Assembly: GCF_000621965.1 (NCBI RefSeq)
Contig: NZ_KK211376.1
Span: forward strand, 239,051 to 303,050
From: Methanobrevibacter wolinii SH
GTDB lineage: Archaea > Methanobacteriota > Methanobacteria > Methanobacteriales > Methanobacteriaceae
Reading direction: 5' to 3'
DNA length: 64,000 nucleotides
Under the pieces are notes generated by a model, which worked only from the letters and a program-made list of their open reading frames with translations, ran no database searches and was not told the DNA's origin. Each line of letters opens with the position of its first letter. Within the stretch, counting starts at the first letter, position 1. Below, one piece after another: positions 18,361 through 27,451 of this stretch. Position numbers and translations under genes: made by a program.

Positions 18361-18957
18361 TTACTGTTTAACTGCATTATATCCTAATTCAAAAGCTTTA
18401 ATATTCATTTTATGGTATTTTTCTTTAAGGTTGTTTTTCATTGCATCAATAACTAAATCTTTTGAAATAGGGAAAGATTTAACTGCAACTGCTGAACCAA
18501 GTAACGCCATATTTAAAGATAAAATACTTCCAGCTTCTTTAGCATAATTATTTCCATCAACAGGATGAACATTATTAAAATTCTGTTTCAAAGCATTTAT
18601 CATTGAATCAACATTAGGATAAGATTGTTTTGAACTTGCAAGTTGTGCAGGAACAACAGGAGTAGTATTAAATACTAAATAAGTGTCTTTATTTGCTTTA
18701 TGTAATCCTCTAATAACCTCAGAAGGTTCAAATCCAAGAATCATGTCTGCAGTATGATTTTCTAATATAGAACTTTTAAAATCACCTATTTTAAGTTCTG
18801 TAGAAACAGAACCTCCTCTTTGAGACATTCCATGAATTTCACTCATAACTACATTATAACCTTCATTCATTACTGCTTCACCAATAATAGTAGAAGTCTT
18901 AATAATTCCTTGACCTCCAACACCACAAATATAAATTGAATAATTATTTTCACTCAT
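18361..18957 (-). CDS. iorB: indolepyruvate:ferredoxin oxidoreductase beta subunit
   Basis: IorB is the gamma-domain-type subunit of 2-oxoacid:ferredoxin oxidoreductases and works with IorA to decarboxylate aryl pyruvates to aryl-CoA, or the reverse, with ferredoxin. The 198-residue protein starts with the nucleotide-fold motif ICGVGGQGIIKTSTIIGEA and contains EIHGMSQRGGSVSTELKIGD (about 41-60), both diagnostic. It follows iorA after nine bases with GAGGT before the ATG. In methanogens the reverse reaction feeds aromatic amino acid synthesis from aryl acids, consistent with the aryl-CoA ligase 1.9 kb away. Confidence 0.92.
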   Translation of the reverse strand: MSENNYSIYICGVGGQGIIKTSTIIGEAVMNEGYNVVMSEIHGMSQRGGSVSTELKIGDFKSSILENHTADMILGFEPSEVIRGLHKANKDTYLVFNTTPVVPAQLASSKQSYPNVDSMINALKQNFNNVHPVDGNNYAKEAGSILSLNMALLGSAVAVKSFPISKDLVIDAMKNNLKEKYHKMNIKAFELGYNAVKQ

Positions 18958-18966
18958 GATAATACC

Positions 18967-20868
18967 TCACTCTTGTGTTTGTTCAAAACCACCATATTGA
19001 CAGATTTGCATACAAATAGAACAACCAGTACACATAGATTGATTAACTACAATTTTACCATCAATTTTACTAATTGCAGGACATGCTAATTCATTAATAC
19101 AAGTATCACAATTAGTACATTTATCATAATTTACATAAACTGGTGGTTTTTTATGGAATCCTTTAATTAAAGTACATGGAGATTTTGCAATAATTACAGA
19201 AACACCATCATTTTCAAATGCTTTTTTATATGTATCCACTGTTTGTTTTAAATTTAAAGGATTTACTACCCTAACAAAACTTGCTTTTGAAGCTTTTGCA
19301 AGTTCACGTATAGAAATTTCAGGTGCTTCATCACCCATACCATCTACAGGCATTCCAGGATTAGGTTGACCTCCAGTCATTGCAGTGATACGATTATCAA
19401 GTACAGTTACAATGAACTTATGTTTATTATGTGCACCATTAATAAGAGGAGCCACACCACTATGGAAAAAAGTAGAATCTCCAATGAAACTCATAACCAT
19501 CTGATCAGTAGATACACTAAATCCACAACCATCACCAATACTTGAACCCATACTTAAAAGATAATCTGCTTCCCTATATGGTGCATTAATACCTAAAGTA
19601 TAACAACCAATATCAGATGCAAAAATAACATCATCTTGAGATATTTTAGATTCTTTTAATGCTTGTTTTACAGCATAATAAGTAGCCCTATGTGAACAAC
19701 CAGGACATAATGTAGGTGCTCTTCCAGGTAAATTTTCCATGATTTGTTTAAGATCTTCAGTTTTTGCAAAACATCTTTTCTCAGTTTCATAATCTAAAGC
19801 ATTTGACATACCTTTTCTTATGATATCACAATTAAATTCTTTAAATTTAGGGAAAGTTCCATCAAATTTACCATGAACTGGTATTGAAAGACCATTTGAA
19901 CCAATTACAACTAAAACATCTCTTTCAATAATAGGATCAACTTCTTCAACAACAAATATTTGATCTAAATCTTTAACAAAATCTAAAATTAAATCATTTG
20001 GAGCTGGATAAGAAAGTCCTAATTTTAAGAAATTAGCTTCTATATTATCTTCATTTACAACATCATATACATAATTAAATGCACTACTTGATGAAATTAC
20101 TCCAATTTTAGCATTTTCACTAATAGTAATTACTTGATTAAATTCAGAATCTGCTGCTTTTTTAGAGAAATCATCTATTTTATTAACTAGTCTTTCATGC
20201 ATTCCTGCAGAATTTGCAGGTACTGGAACATATGCTTCAGGATTTTTATTAAAGTGACCAAGATTCCAATGATTTTCACTTTCTTTACCATTATGTTTTC
20301 TAATATCTCCAAGTTCAACAATTCCCCTCATATGAGAAACACGAGTAGTAGTTCTTACAATAACTGGAATTTCAAGTTTTTCAGAAAGATTAAAACCATA
20401 AACCATCATATCTTTTACTTCTTGTGGATTAGATGGTTCAAGTACAGGAATATTTGCAAGACGAGCATAATTTCTTGTATCTTGTTCATTTTGTGATGAA
20501 AACACTGATGGATCATCTGCTACTAATATAACCATTCCACCATGAACACCAGAATAACCAGTTGTAACAAATGAATCTGCTGCTACATTTAAACCAACAT
20601 GTTTCATAAATGTAAAAGATCTAAGACCAGAAACAGCTGAAGTAGCTGCTACTTCCATAGCTACTTTTTCATTAGTTGAAAACTCAAAATAAATACCTGC
20701 ATCTTTAGCAACAACAGATAAAATATTTCCAATTTCAGAAGAAGGAGTTCCAGGATAAGTTGCTGCAACAGATAAACCTGCTTCAATAGCTCCTCTTACT
20801 GCTGCTTCATTACCTAGTAAAAATAATTTATCTCCTTTTTTACCATTAACTAATTGTTCATAACCCAT
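18967..20868 (-). CDS. iorA: indolepyruvate:ferredoxin oxidoreductase alpha subunit
   Basis: IorA carries the thiamine diphosphate and two [4Fe-4S] clusters. The 633-residue protein has an N-terminal pyrimidine-binding domain (FLLGNEAAVRGAIEAG..YPGTPSSEI), a middle domain, and the TPP-binding core with CPGCSHR (about 390), GDSTFFHSG and TAMTGGQPNPG. The C terminus has two ferredoxin-type cysteine sets, CTNCDTCINELACP and CTGCSICMQIC. All expected domains are present at full length. It is the first gene of iorAB, with a 440-base divergent region to tfrB upstream. Reaction: aryl pyruvate + CoA + oxidised ferredoxin to aryl-CoA + CO2. Confidence 0.95.
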   Translation of the reverse strand: MGYEQLVNGKKGDKLFLLGNEAAVRGAIEAGLSVAATYPGTPSSEIGNILSVVAKDAGIYFEFSTNEKVAMEVAATSAVSGLRSFTFMKHVGLNVAADSFVTTGYSGVHGGMVILVADDPSVFSSQNEQDTRNYARLANIPVLEPSNPQEVKDMMVYGFNLSEKLEIPVIVRTTTRVSHMRGIVELGDIRKHNGKESENHWNLGHFNKNPEAYVPVPANSAGMHERLVNKIDDFSKKAADSEFNQVITISENAKIGVISSSSAFNYVYDVVNEDNIEANFLKLGLSYPAPNDLILDFVKDLDQIFVVEEVDPIIERDVLVVIGSNGLSIPVHGKFDGTFPKFKEFNCDIIRKGMSNALDYETEKRCFAKTEDLKQIMENLPGRAPTLCPGCSHRATYYAVKQALKESKISQDDVIFASDIGCYTLGINAPYREADYLLSMGSSIGDGCGFSVSTDQMVMSFIGDSTFFHSGVAPLINGAHNKHKFIVTVLDNRITAMTGGQPNPGMPVDGMGDEAPEISIRELAKASKASFVRVVNPLNLKQTVDTYKKAFENDGVSVIIAKSPCTLIKGFHKKPPVYVNYDKCTNCDTCINELACPAISKIDGKIVVNQSMCTGCSICMQICQYGGFEQTQE

Positions 20869-21308
20869 AAACTTACCTCAATATTTATAAAAAGTTATTA
20901 AAAATAATAATAAATTAATTATACTTTTAAATTTGTAAATTAGATAAATAAAGAATTTTATCATGAATCAAAATTAAATTTAATAAAAAAAATTCTAAAA
21001 AATAAAGAATTTTTACAAATCAAAGCTAATTTTAATAAAAATAAAAAAATTCTAAGAAAATATTTATAAATACAAATTTTAGATAAAAATATACTTTATT
21101 AATTTATATTTTAGTCTAAGGAAATATATATAATTATTATAATATTTTTCATAAAAAATATCGAAATAATAAAAATTTTAATAAAGAGAAAATCTTGTTA
21201 AAATTAGGTATAATAAATAATTATTTTATATATAAAATATAAAATTAGAATATTAATAATTACTTTTTAATAGACTTTAAGAAAAAAATTAAAGGATTTG
21301 AATACATC
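20869..21308. other. divergent promoter region iorA / tfrB with degenerate tandem repeat
   Basis: This 440-base A/T-rich space contains two related ~54-base units starting at 20947 and 21001, both beginning AATAAAGAATTTT and ending in AAAAATTCTAA. No gene is present. Promoters for both directions must lie here but I cannot assign TATA boxes uniquely. Confidence 0.5.
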
Positions 21309-22802
21309 ATGATTACAATTAAAGTGTTAAGGTTCAACCCAGAAAAAGACAAAGAACCTTATTTTGAAAGTTATGAAATTGAAGAAACAAATAAAATGAA
21401 AGTTTTAGATGCATTAAACTTTATTAATGATAAATATGATGCAGATATTAGTTTCAGAAGCTCTTGTAGAGCGGGACAATGTGGTTCTTGTGGTGTTAAA
21501 GTTAATGGAAATGGAGCACTTGCTTGTAAAAGAGAAATAAAAGATGGAGATATTATTGAACCATTAAATTTACCAATAATTAAAGATTTAATAGTTGATA
21601 GAACACCTTATGAAAATAAAACTTCCAAATTAAAATTAGAATTAAATTCTAAAGAAAGTAAAAAACTTAATCTCAATTTAAGTCCTGAAGAACTTGAAGA
21701 AACAAAAAAAGTTAGAACATGTATTGATTGTTATTCTTGTCTTACAAGTTGCCCCGTAGTTAAACAATTTGGTGATGAATATGCAGGACCTTACTTTATG
21801 AGATATTTATCTAAATTTCAATTTGATCCAAGAAATGACAATAATCGTTTAAATGAAATATTATCTGAAGGAATTTATGATTGTACAAGCTGTAGAAAAT
21901 GTGAAGAAGTTTGTCCTAAAAATATTAATAATTATGGGGATGCAATAGAAAAACTTAGAGCATTAATAGTAAATAATAATCTTGGACCTTTAGATGCACA
22001 TAAAGGAATACATAAATCAGTTAAAGAAACAACAAGATCTGTATCTTATCCTGAAGAAGGAGGATTTATTGAAAATTATAACAAAACACATAAATCCAAT
22101 AAAAAAGCAAAATATGCATTATTTACTGGATGTATGGTTGATTATAGATTACAGAAAGTGGGTTATGCATTAATGGATGTATTTAAAGCTAATGGAATCG
22201 AAGTTGATGTACCTGAAGGACAAGTATGCTGTGGTTCACCACTTATTAGAACTGGTCAAACTGATCTAATACAAGGACTTGTAGATAAAAACAATGAAGT
22301 TTTTAAAGATTATGATGTTATAATAACAATATGTGCAGGTTGTGGTGCTACACTTAAAAATGACCATCCAAAATATGGTTCAACACTTAATGTACAAGAT
22401 ATTAGTGAATTCCTTATTGATAAATTAGATTATTCAAAAATGAAAGAAGTAAACAAAATTGTAACTTGGCATGACCCATGTCATCTTGCAAGAGGACAAG
22501 GAATAACAGAGGAACCACGTGAAATTTTAGAAAAAATACCTGGAATTGAATTTAGAGAAATGAAATATCCTTCCCAATGTTGTGGTGCTGGTGGAGGAGT
22601 AAAAAGTGCAAAACCAGAAATAGCAATGAATTTAGCAAAAGATAAAGTAAATATGATTAAAGATACTGGAGCAGAAAATCTTATTAGTATTTGTCCCTTC
22701 TGCCAAAGAAATATACAAGATGCATTAAATGAAGAAGGATTAAACATTAAAGCAATAAATCTTATAGAATTATTAAAAGAAGCTTATGCTGATGAAATTT
22801 AA
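21309..22802 (+). CDS. tfrB: thiol:fumarate reductase (CoM/CoB) subunit B
   Basis: TfrB takes electrons from coenzyme M and coenzyme B thiols, forming the heterodisulfide, and passes them to TfrA for fumarate reduction in the incomplete reductive citric acid pathway. The 497-residue protein fuses an N-terminal succinate-dehydrogenase-like iron-sulfur half with a HdrB-like half. Visible are the [2Fe-2S] cysteines 53, 58, 61 and 73, two [4Fe-4S] sets (CIDCYSCLTSCP and CTSCRKCEEVCP), and two CCG motifs (CCGSP and CCGAGGG) that in HdrB bind the noncubane clusters. The catalytic partner tfrA is not in the window. The methyltransferase gene starts 14 bases after its stop. Confidence 0.92.
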   Translation: MITIKVLRFNPEKDKEPYFESYEIEETNKMKVLDALNFINDKYDADISFRSSCRAGQCGSCGVKVNGNGALACKREIKDGDIIEPLNLPIIKDLIVDRTPYENKTSKLKLELNSKESKKLNLNLSPEELEETKKVRTCIDCYSCLTSCPVVKQFGDEYAGPYFMRYLSKFQFDPRNDNNRLNEILSEGIYDCTSCRKCEEVCPKNINNYGDAIEKLRALIVNNNLGPLDAHKGIHKSVKETTRSVSYPEEGGFIENYNKTHKSNKKAKYALFTGCMVDYRLQKVGYALMDVFKANGIEVDVPEGQVCCGSPLIRTGQTDLIQGLVDKNNEVFKDYDVIITICAGCGATLKNDHPKYGSTLNVQDISEFLIDKLDYSKMKEVNKIVTWHDPCHLARGQGITEEPREILEKIPGIEFREMKYPSQCCGAGGGVKSAKPEIAMNLAKDKVNMIKDTGAENLISICPFCQRNIQDALNEEGLNIKAINLIELLKEAYADEI

Positions 22803-22816
22803 TAGAAGGTGTTAAT

Positions 22817-23695
22817 ATCGGAGATACTGCAACAGAAGAAATTATTATAGAAAACACACCTTTAATTGAAAAAACTGAAAAAAAAGATACAGAATCCAAA
22901 TCTAAAACTAAAGCTATTTCAAAATCCAAGACTCGTGGAATCGTTAATAATGAAAATAATTTTTCAGATGCTGCAAAAGAAATTAGAAATAATTTATATA
23001 TTGTTTTTGTAGAATGTGAAACTTCTGGAAATGTAGGATTTCTTGCAAGAACTATGGCAAACTTCGGTTTAAAAAATCTTGTATTAATAAATCCATGTAA
23101 ATTAAAAGATGATGCATATTATCAAGCAATGCACGCAAAAAGTATTGTAGAAACAGCAGAAATTTATCCAGATTTAGATACTTTCTTAGAATCCAAACAA
23201 ATCGATTTTGTTATAGGAACTACTGGTGCACCTGGTGGAAGTTATAATCTTTCAAGAATACCTATCAGACCTGAAGAATTAGGTAAAAAAATAAATACAA
23301 ATAATACTAGTGCAATATTATTTGGAAGAGAAGGGGACGGACTAACTAATAATGAAATAGACAAGTGTGATATGATTGTATCTATTCCTACTGATCCAAG
23401 TTATCCAATAATGAATATAACTCATGCAGCAGCAATAATATTTTATGAAATATTTAAAAATAGAAATACTTTCCCTAAAGAAGGATTAACAGAAAGTACT
23501 TACACTGAAAAGAAATATTTACTAAAAGATATGGAAGAAATTATAGATACATTAAATATCCCAGAACATAAAAAGAAAAATGGATTAAAAACTTTTAAAA
23601 ATATTATAAATCGTGCATTTATCACAGGTCGAGAAGCACATACATTTATAGGTATCTTAAGACATATTAATCAAGTTTTACATGGTAAAGAATAA
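22817..23695 (+). CDS. trmJ: SpoU-family tRNA/rRNA 2'-O-methyltransferase, TrmJ type, apparent ATC start
   Basis: The product (about 292 residues) has an N-terminal Lys/Thr/Glu-rich tail (1-59) and a SPOUT core from residue 60: YIVFVECETSGNVGFLART, then GREGDGLTNNEI and IPTDPSYPIMNITHAA, which form the SAM-binding knot. TrmJ-type enzymes methylate the ribose of residue 32 in tRNA. The first in-frame ATG (23054) would remove the first core motif. From the tfrB stop to there the frame is open but has no ATG, GTG or TTG codon. AGAAGGTG lies exactly five bases before an ATC at 22817, the position where this genome normally has ATG. An ATC start, or a recent change of ATG to ATC, is the best reading. 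Confidence 0.78.
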   Translation: MGDTATEEIIIENTPLIEKTEKKDTESKSKTKAISKSKTRGIVNNENNFSDAAKEIRNNLYIVFVECETSGNVGFLARTMANFGLKNLVLINPCKLKDDAYYQAMHAKSIVETAEIYPDLDTFLESKQIDFVIGTTGAPGGSYNLSRIPIRPEELGKKINTNNTSAILFGREGDGLTNNEIDKCDMIVSIPTDPSYPIMNITHAAAIIFYEIFKNRNTFPKEGLTESTYTEKKYLLKDMEEIIDTLNIPEHKKKNGLKTFKNIINRAFITGREAHTFIGILRHINQVLHGKE

Positions 23696-23735
23696 TAATT
23701 AAATATTAATTAAAAGAAGAAATTGAGGATAAAAT

Positions 23736-24320
23736 ATGGCAATATTAAGTGATCAGGATCTTAAAGAATATATAAAAAATAAGAAAATCATTATTGATCC
23801 ATTAAAAGATGAAGAACAAATACAACCTTCATCAGTAGATATGAGATTAGGTGATGAATTTAAAGTATTTAAAGTCATTAGAAAACCATATATTGACCCA
23901 AAGGATGATGAAGACCTTGCATCATATATGGAATCAATAATTGTTGAGAATAATAATGCATTTATAATACATCCAGGAGAATTTGCACTTGCAACAACCT
24001 ATGAATATGTTAAAGTTCCAAATGATTTAGTTGCACGTGTAGAAGGCCGTTCTTCTATGGGGAGATTAGGAGTTACAATGCATGTAACTGCTGGTTATAT
24101 AGATCCTGGATTTGAAGGTAAAATTACTCTTGAAATTTCAAATATAGGAGCAATGCCTGTAGCATTATATCCTGGACAAAGAGTATGCCAACTTGTTTTT
24201 GAAACTATGACAAATCCTGCAGAAAAGCCATATGGGCATCCTGACAGAAATAGTAAATATATGGGACAAAAAAGTCCTGAAACAAGTCGTATTAAATATG
24301 ATTATGAATTAAATAGATAA
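23736..24320 (+). CDS. dcd: dCTP deaminase (possibly with dUTPase activity)
   Basis: The enzyme deaminates dCTP on the way to dUMP for thymidylate synthesis; the methanogen form can also hydrolyse dUTP. The 194-residue protein has the trimeric dUTPase fold motifs PSSVDMRLGDEF (about 31-42), VEGRSSMGRLGV (about 103-114), HVTAGYIDPGFEGKITLEIS (contains the catalytic Glu) and LYPGQRVCQLVFE. GAGGAT precedes the ATG, 40 bases after the methyltransferase stop, so it may share the tfrB transcript. I cannot decide mono- versus bifunctional from sequence alone. Confidence 0.9.
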   Translation: MAILSDQDLKEYIKNKKIIIDPLKDEEQIQPSSVDMRLGDEFKVFKVIRKPYIDPKDDEDLASYMESIIVENNNAFIIHPGEFALATTYEYVKVPNDLVARVEGRSSMGRLGVTMHVTAGYIDPGFEGKITLEISNIGAMPVALYPGQRVCQLVFETMTNPAEKPYGHPDRNSKYMGQKSPETSRIKYDYELNR

Positions 24321-24548
24321 AAAGCTTATCTTAAAAATTCATTAAATTAAACTTATTTTTTCCAAATTAAATTATTATTTTAAAAAAATATTTCAATTAA
24401 AAATTTAAAAACTATAGAATTAATAAAAATTAATTATAAAAATAATATTTATAAATTTATACTTTGTTAGAATAAATAAAATAAAATTTAAAACAAAGTT
24501 TAACTATTATAATAAATTTAAATAAAAAAATTATTTTGGTGTTATTAA

Positions 24549-26255
24549 ATGAATCATGATAAAATGACTAATATTAGTAGAAAAAGAGGTTTTTTATGGC
24601 CTTCTTTTGAAATTTACTCAGGAGTTTCTGGATTTACAGATTATGGACCTCTTGGAGCTACATTAAAAAACAACATAATGCAAAAATGGAGAAAACAATA
24701 TGTTGTACAAGAAGGTTTCTCAGAAATTGAAGCACCAACTGTAATGCCAAAAGAAGTTCTTAAAGCATCTGGACATGTTGATAATTTTACAGACCCAATG
24801 TGTAAATGTACAGAATGTGGTGAAGTATATAGAGCAGACCACATTATTGAAGAAAATATTAATAAAGATGTTGAAAGTTTAGAAAACGAAGAATTAGATA
24901 AAATTATTGAAGATAATAATATTAGATGTAGTGAATGTGGTGGAAAACTTTCTAAAATTTGGGATTATAATTTAATGTTCAAAACCCAAATAGGTGCAAA
25001 AGGAAATAAAGTTGGATATATGAGACCAGAAACTGCACAAGGTATTTTCATATTATTTAAAAGAATGTTAAGATATTTTAGAGGAAAATTACCATTTGGA
25101 GTAGTTCAACTTGGAAAAGCATACAGAAATGAAATTTCACCAAGACAAGGAGTTATTAGACTTCGTGAATTTACACAAGCAGAAGCAGAAATATTTTTAA
25201 ATCCAAATAACAAAAAACACCCAAAATTCCATACTATTGAAAATGTTAAATTTAGATTATGTTCACAAGAAGTTCAAATGAATGAAACTGAAGAAATAAT
25301 TGTAACAGCTAAAGAAGCACTTGATAAAGGTATTGTATCTAGTGAAATGCTTATTTATCAATTATATCTTGCAAGAAAATTCTTAGAAGAACTTGGAATC
25401 CCAGAAGATGTATTAAGATTTAGACAACATTTACCTGGAGAAATGGCACATTATGCTCTTGACTGTTGGGATGTTGAATGTAAAACTGATAAATATGGAT
25501 GGGTTGAAATTATAGGTATTGCAGATAGAGGAAATTATGATTTAACTGCACATTCTAAAGAAAGTAATGAAGAATTAAACGTTTATATACCATATGATGA
25601 AGCAAAAATAGTTAAAAAAACAATTATCAGACCAAATATGGCTAAATTTGGACCTTCATTTAAACAATACAGTCCTAAAGTAAAAGCATATCTTGATAAT
25701 TTAAGTTCAGAAGAAGTTCAAGAACTTAAAACAAAAATTGAGAATGAAGGAAAATATATAATTAAATTAGATACTGATTTAGAGTTATTACCAGAACATA
25801 TTAAATTTGAAGATATTGAAGAAGAGCTTAAAGGAGAAAAAATAATTCCTCATGTAATTGAACCTTCCTTTGGTATTGATCGTATATTATATTGCGTATT
25901 ATTACATTCTTTTGTTGATGAAGGAGAAAAAGAATATTTCAAATTTAAAAAAGAAATTGCACCAATACAAATAAGTGTATTCCCACTTCAAAACAAAAAA
26001 GAAATGCCAGAAATTAGTCAAAAAATTACAAATTCTCTTAGAGAAGAAGGTTATTCTGTAGATTACAATATATCTGGATCTATTGGTAAAAGATATGCAA
26101 AAGCAGATGAAATTGGTATCCCTCTTGCAATTACTGTAGATTTTGATAGTATTGAAGATAACTCTGTTACTGTAAGAAATAGAGATACAGAAGAACAAGA
26201 AAGAATCAATATTAATAAATTAAATGAATATATTAATAATTATTTTAATGAATAA
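24549..26255 (+). CDS. glyS: glycyl-tRNA synthetase, archaeal/eukaryotic type
   Basis: This class II synthetase charges tRNA-Gly as a dimer. The 568-residue protein begins with the catalytic-domain start RRGFLWPSFEIYSG-like segment, motif 1 region YGPLGATLKNNI, and motif 2 YRNEISPRQGVIRLREFTQ (about 195). An insertion with four cysteines (CKCTECG and CSECGG) probably binds zinc. Motif 3 is EPSFGIDRIL (about 438). The last ~100 residues form the anticodon-binding domain (PIQISVFPLQ). GGTG lies before the ATG. It is a single gene in a 228-base A/T-rich setting upstream. Confidence 0.95.
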   Translation: MNHDKMTNISRKRGFLWPSFEIYSGVSGFTDYGPLGATLKNNIMQKWRKQYVVQEGFSEIEAPTVMPKEVLKASGHVDNFTDPMCKCTECGEVYRADHIIEENINKDVESLENEELDKIIEDNNIRCSECGGKLSKIWDYNLMFKTQIGAKGNKVGYMRPETAQGIFILFKRMLRYFRGKLPFGVVQLGKAYRNEISPRQGVIRLREFTQAEAEIFLNPNNKKHPKFHTIENVKFRLCSQEVQMNETEEIIVTAKEALDKGIVSSEMLIYQLYLARKFLEELGIPEDVLRFRQHLPGEMAHYALDCWDVECKTDKYGWVEIIGIADRGNYDLTAHSKESNEELNVYIPYDEAKIVKKTIIRPNMAKFGPSFKQYSPKVKAYLDNLSSEEVQELKTKIENEGKYIIKLDTDLELLPEHIKFEDIEEELKGEKIIPHVIEPSFGIDRILYCVLLHSFVDEGEKEYFKFKKEIAPIQISVFPLQNKKEMPEISQKITNSLREEGYSVDYNISGSIGKRYAKADEIGIPLAITVDFDSIEDNSVTVRNRDTEEQERININKLNEYINNYFNE

Positions 26256-26421
26256 AATATTAATTTATTCTAATATAAAGATTAATAGTTATAGTTAAAC
26301 TATTAATCTAAAAATTTTAAATTTAAACTTAATAATATTCTAAAACCATAAATAGAATAAATTTCAAGATATAATACTATTTTTATATATTTCTTATTTA
26401 AAAGTTAAAAAACTATTTTAA

Positions 26422-26524
26422 GCTTTGTTAAAATCACCTAATTTTTAGAATAAGTTTCTTAAATTTAATTTTTAAATATTAATACTGTTTAAATTATTTA
26501 TAAAAAACAAAGATTTAAACAGAC
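26422..26524 (+). repeat. dispersed ~100-bp AT-rich element, copy 2
   Basis: The element begins GCTTTGTTAAAATCACC and ends GATTTAAACAGAC. The right end matches the copy at 34663-34767 (TTTCAACAGAC) and the left half matches the inverted copy near 29570-29650 (CTAATTTTTAGAATAAG shared exactly). It abuts the stop codon of the FilR1 gene at 26525. Confidence 0.65.
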
Positions 26525-27364
26525 TCATTTTTTAATAAAATATTCTTTTAAATCATTAGAGGATTTAATATTAAGATATTTTGAATTATTTAAAAAATAA
26601 TTAAATAATTCTTTACCCCAATGAGTTCCAGATTTAGAAGTATCATAAAACATAAACATTGTATCATACTCATTATTTAAATCAAATAATTGAATACTTA
26701 TAAAATTACTTCCTGAGTTTAAAAAAATATTTAATTCTTCATTTGATTTATAAAAATTAACATTTGATAAACTAAGTAAATTATTAAAATTATCTATATG
26801 ATTTATATACAATTCATATAAAATAGATTCTGTAACTATAATATTTAAAATAAAATTAGAATCATCTTTTACTAAATCATATAAAATATTAATATGTTCA
26901 CTTGAACATATAGATAAAACAATGTTTAAACTATGAGTTTTACTAAGCAAATCAGTATATACATTAAAAGACTCATATGGTGAATTAAAATCATAAGTTA
27001 ATAATTTTCCATTATGAAGTAAATATAATTCATCAATTAAGTGACTAGGAATATCATTAATTATATGTTTATTTAAAAATTCAGAAATCCCTTTTGTAGG
27101 CCAAGCATCTAAAAAATTTAAAAAATTAATAGCAATAATTTGTCCTTCAGATGCAAGACCATAATTTTCATTGTTTTTAAGTTCAATAATATTATTATCT
27201 TCAAAGTAATGAATAGTATTTGATATAGATGATGTTTGTCCTAATAATTTCAGTTCAGAAAAATTTTTATTTTGATTAATTAAATTTAAAAATACATAAG
27301 ATTTAAGTTTAGATCTTGTTAAAGAAATTGTTTTATTTAATAATAATTCTTCTTTATTTGACAT
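26525..27364 (-). CDS. winged-helix regulator with FilR1 domain (1)
   Basis: This 279-residue protein has an N-terminal winged-helix DNA-binding region (about 10-95, with LLGQTSSISNTIHYFEDNNI resembling a recognition helix and wing) and a middle/C-terminal domain of the methanogen regulator FilR1 type (about 115-275), ending with the typical GTHWGKELFNYF motif. The family is confined mainly to methanogens and haloarchaea and probably senses a small ligand; no target is known. It is paralogous to the gene 87 bases upstream, which points to a tandem duplication. GGGAT lies before the ATG. Confidence 0.75.
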   Translation of the reverse strand: MSNKEELLLNKTISLTRSKLKSYVFLNLINQNKNFSELKLLGQTSSISNTIHYFEDNNIIELKNNENYGLASEGQIIAINFLNFLDAWPTKGISEFLNKHIINDIPSHLIDELYLLHNGKLLTYDFNSPYESFNVYTDLLSKTHSLNIVLSICSSEHINILYDLVKDDSNFILNIIVTESILYELYINHIDNFNNLLSLSNVNFYKSNEELNIFLNSGSNFISIQLFDLNNEYDTMFMFYDTSKSGTHWGKELFNYFLNNSKYLNIKSSNDLKEYFIKK

Positions 27365-27451
27365 AATATCCCTTTTTTATTAATAAATAATTAGACATTA
27401 TAAAATCTACTGATTTTTTCTTAAATACAATTTTCATTATTAAAAAACAAA

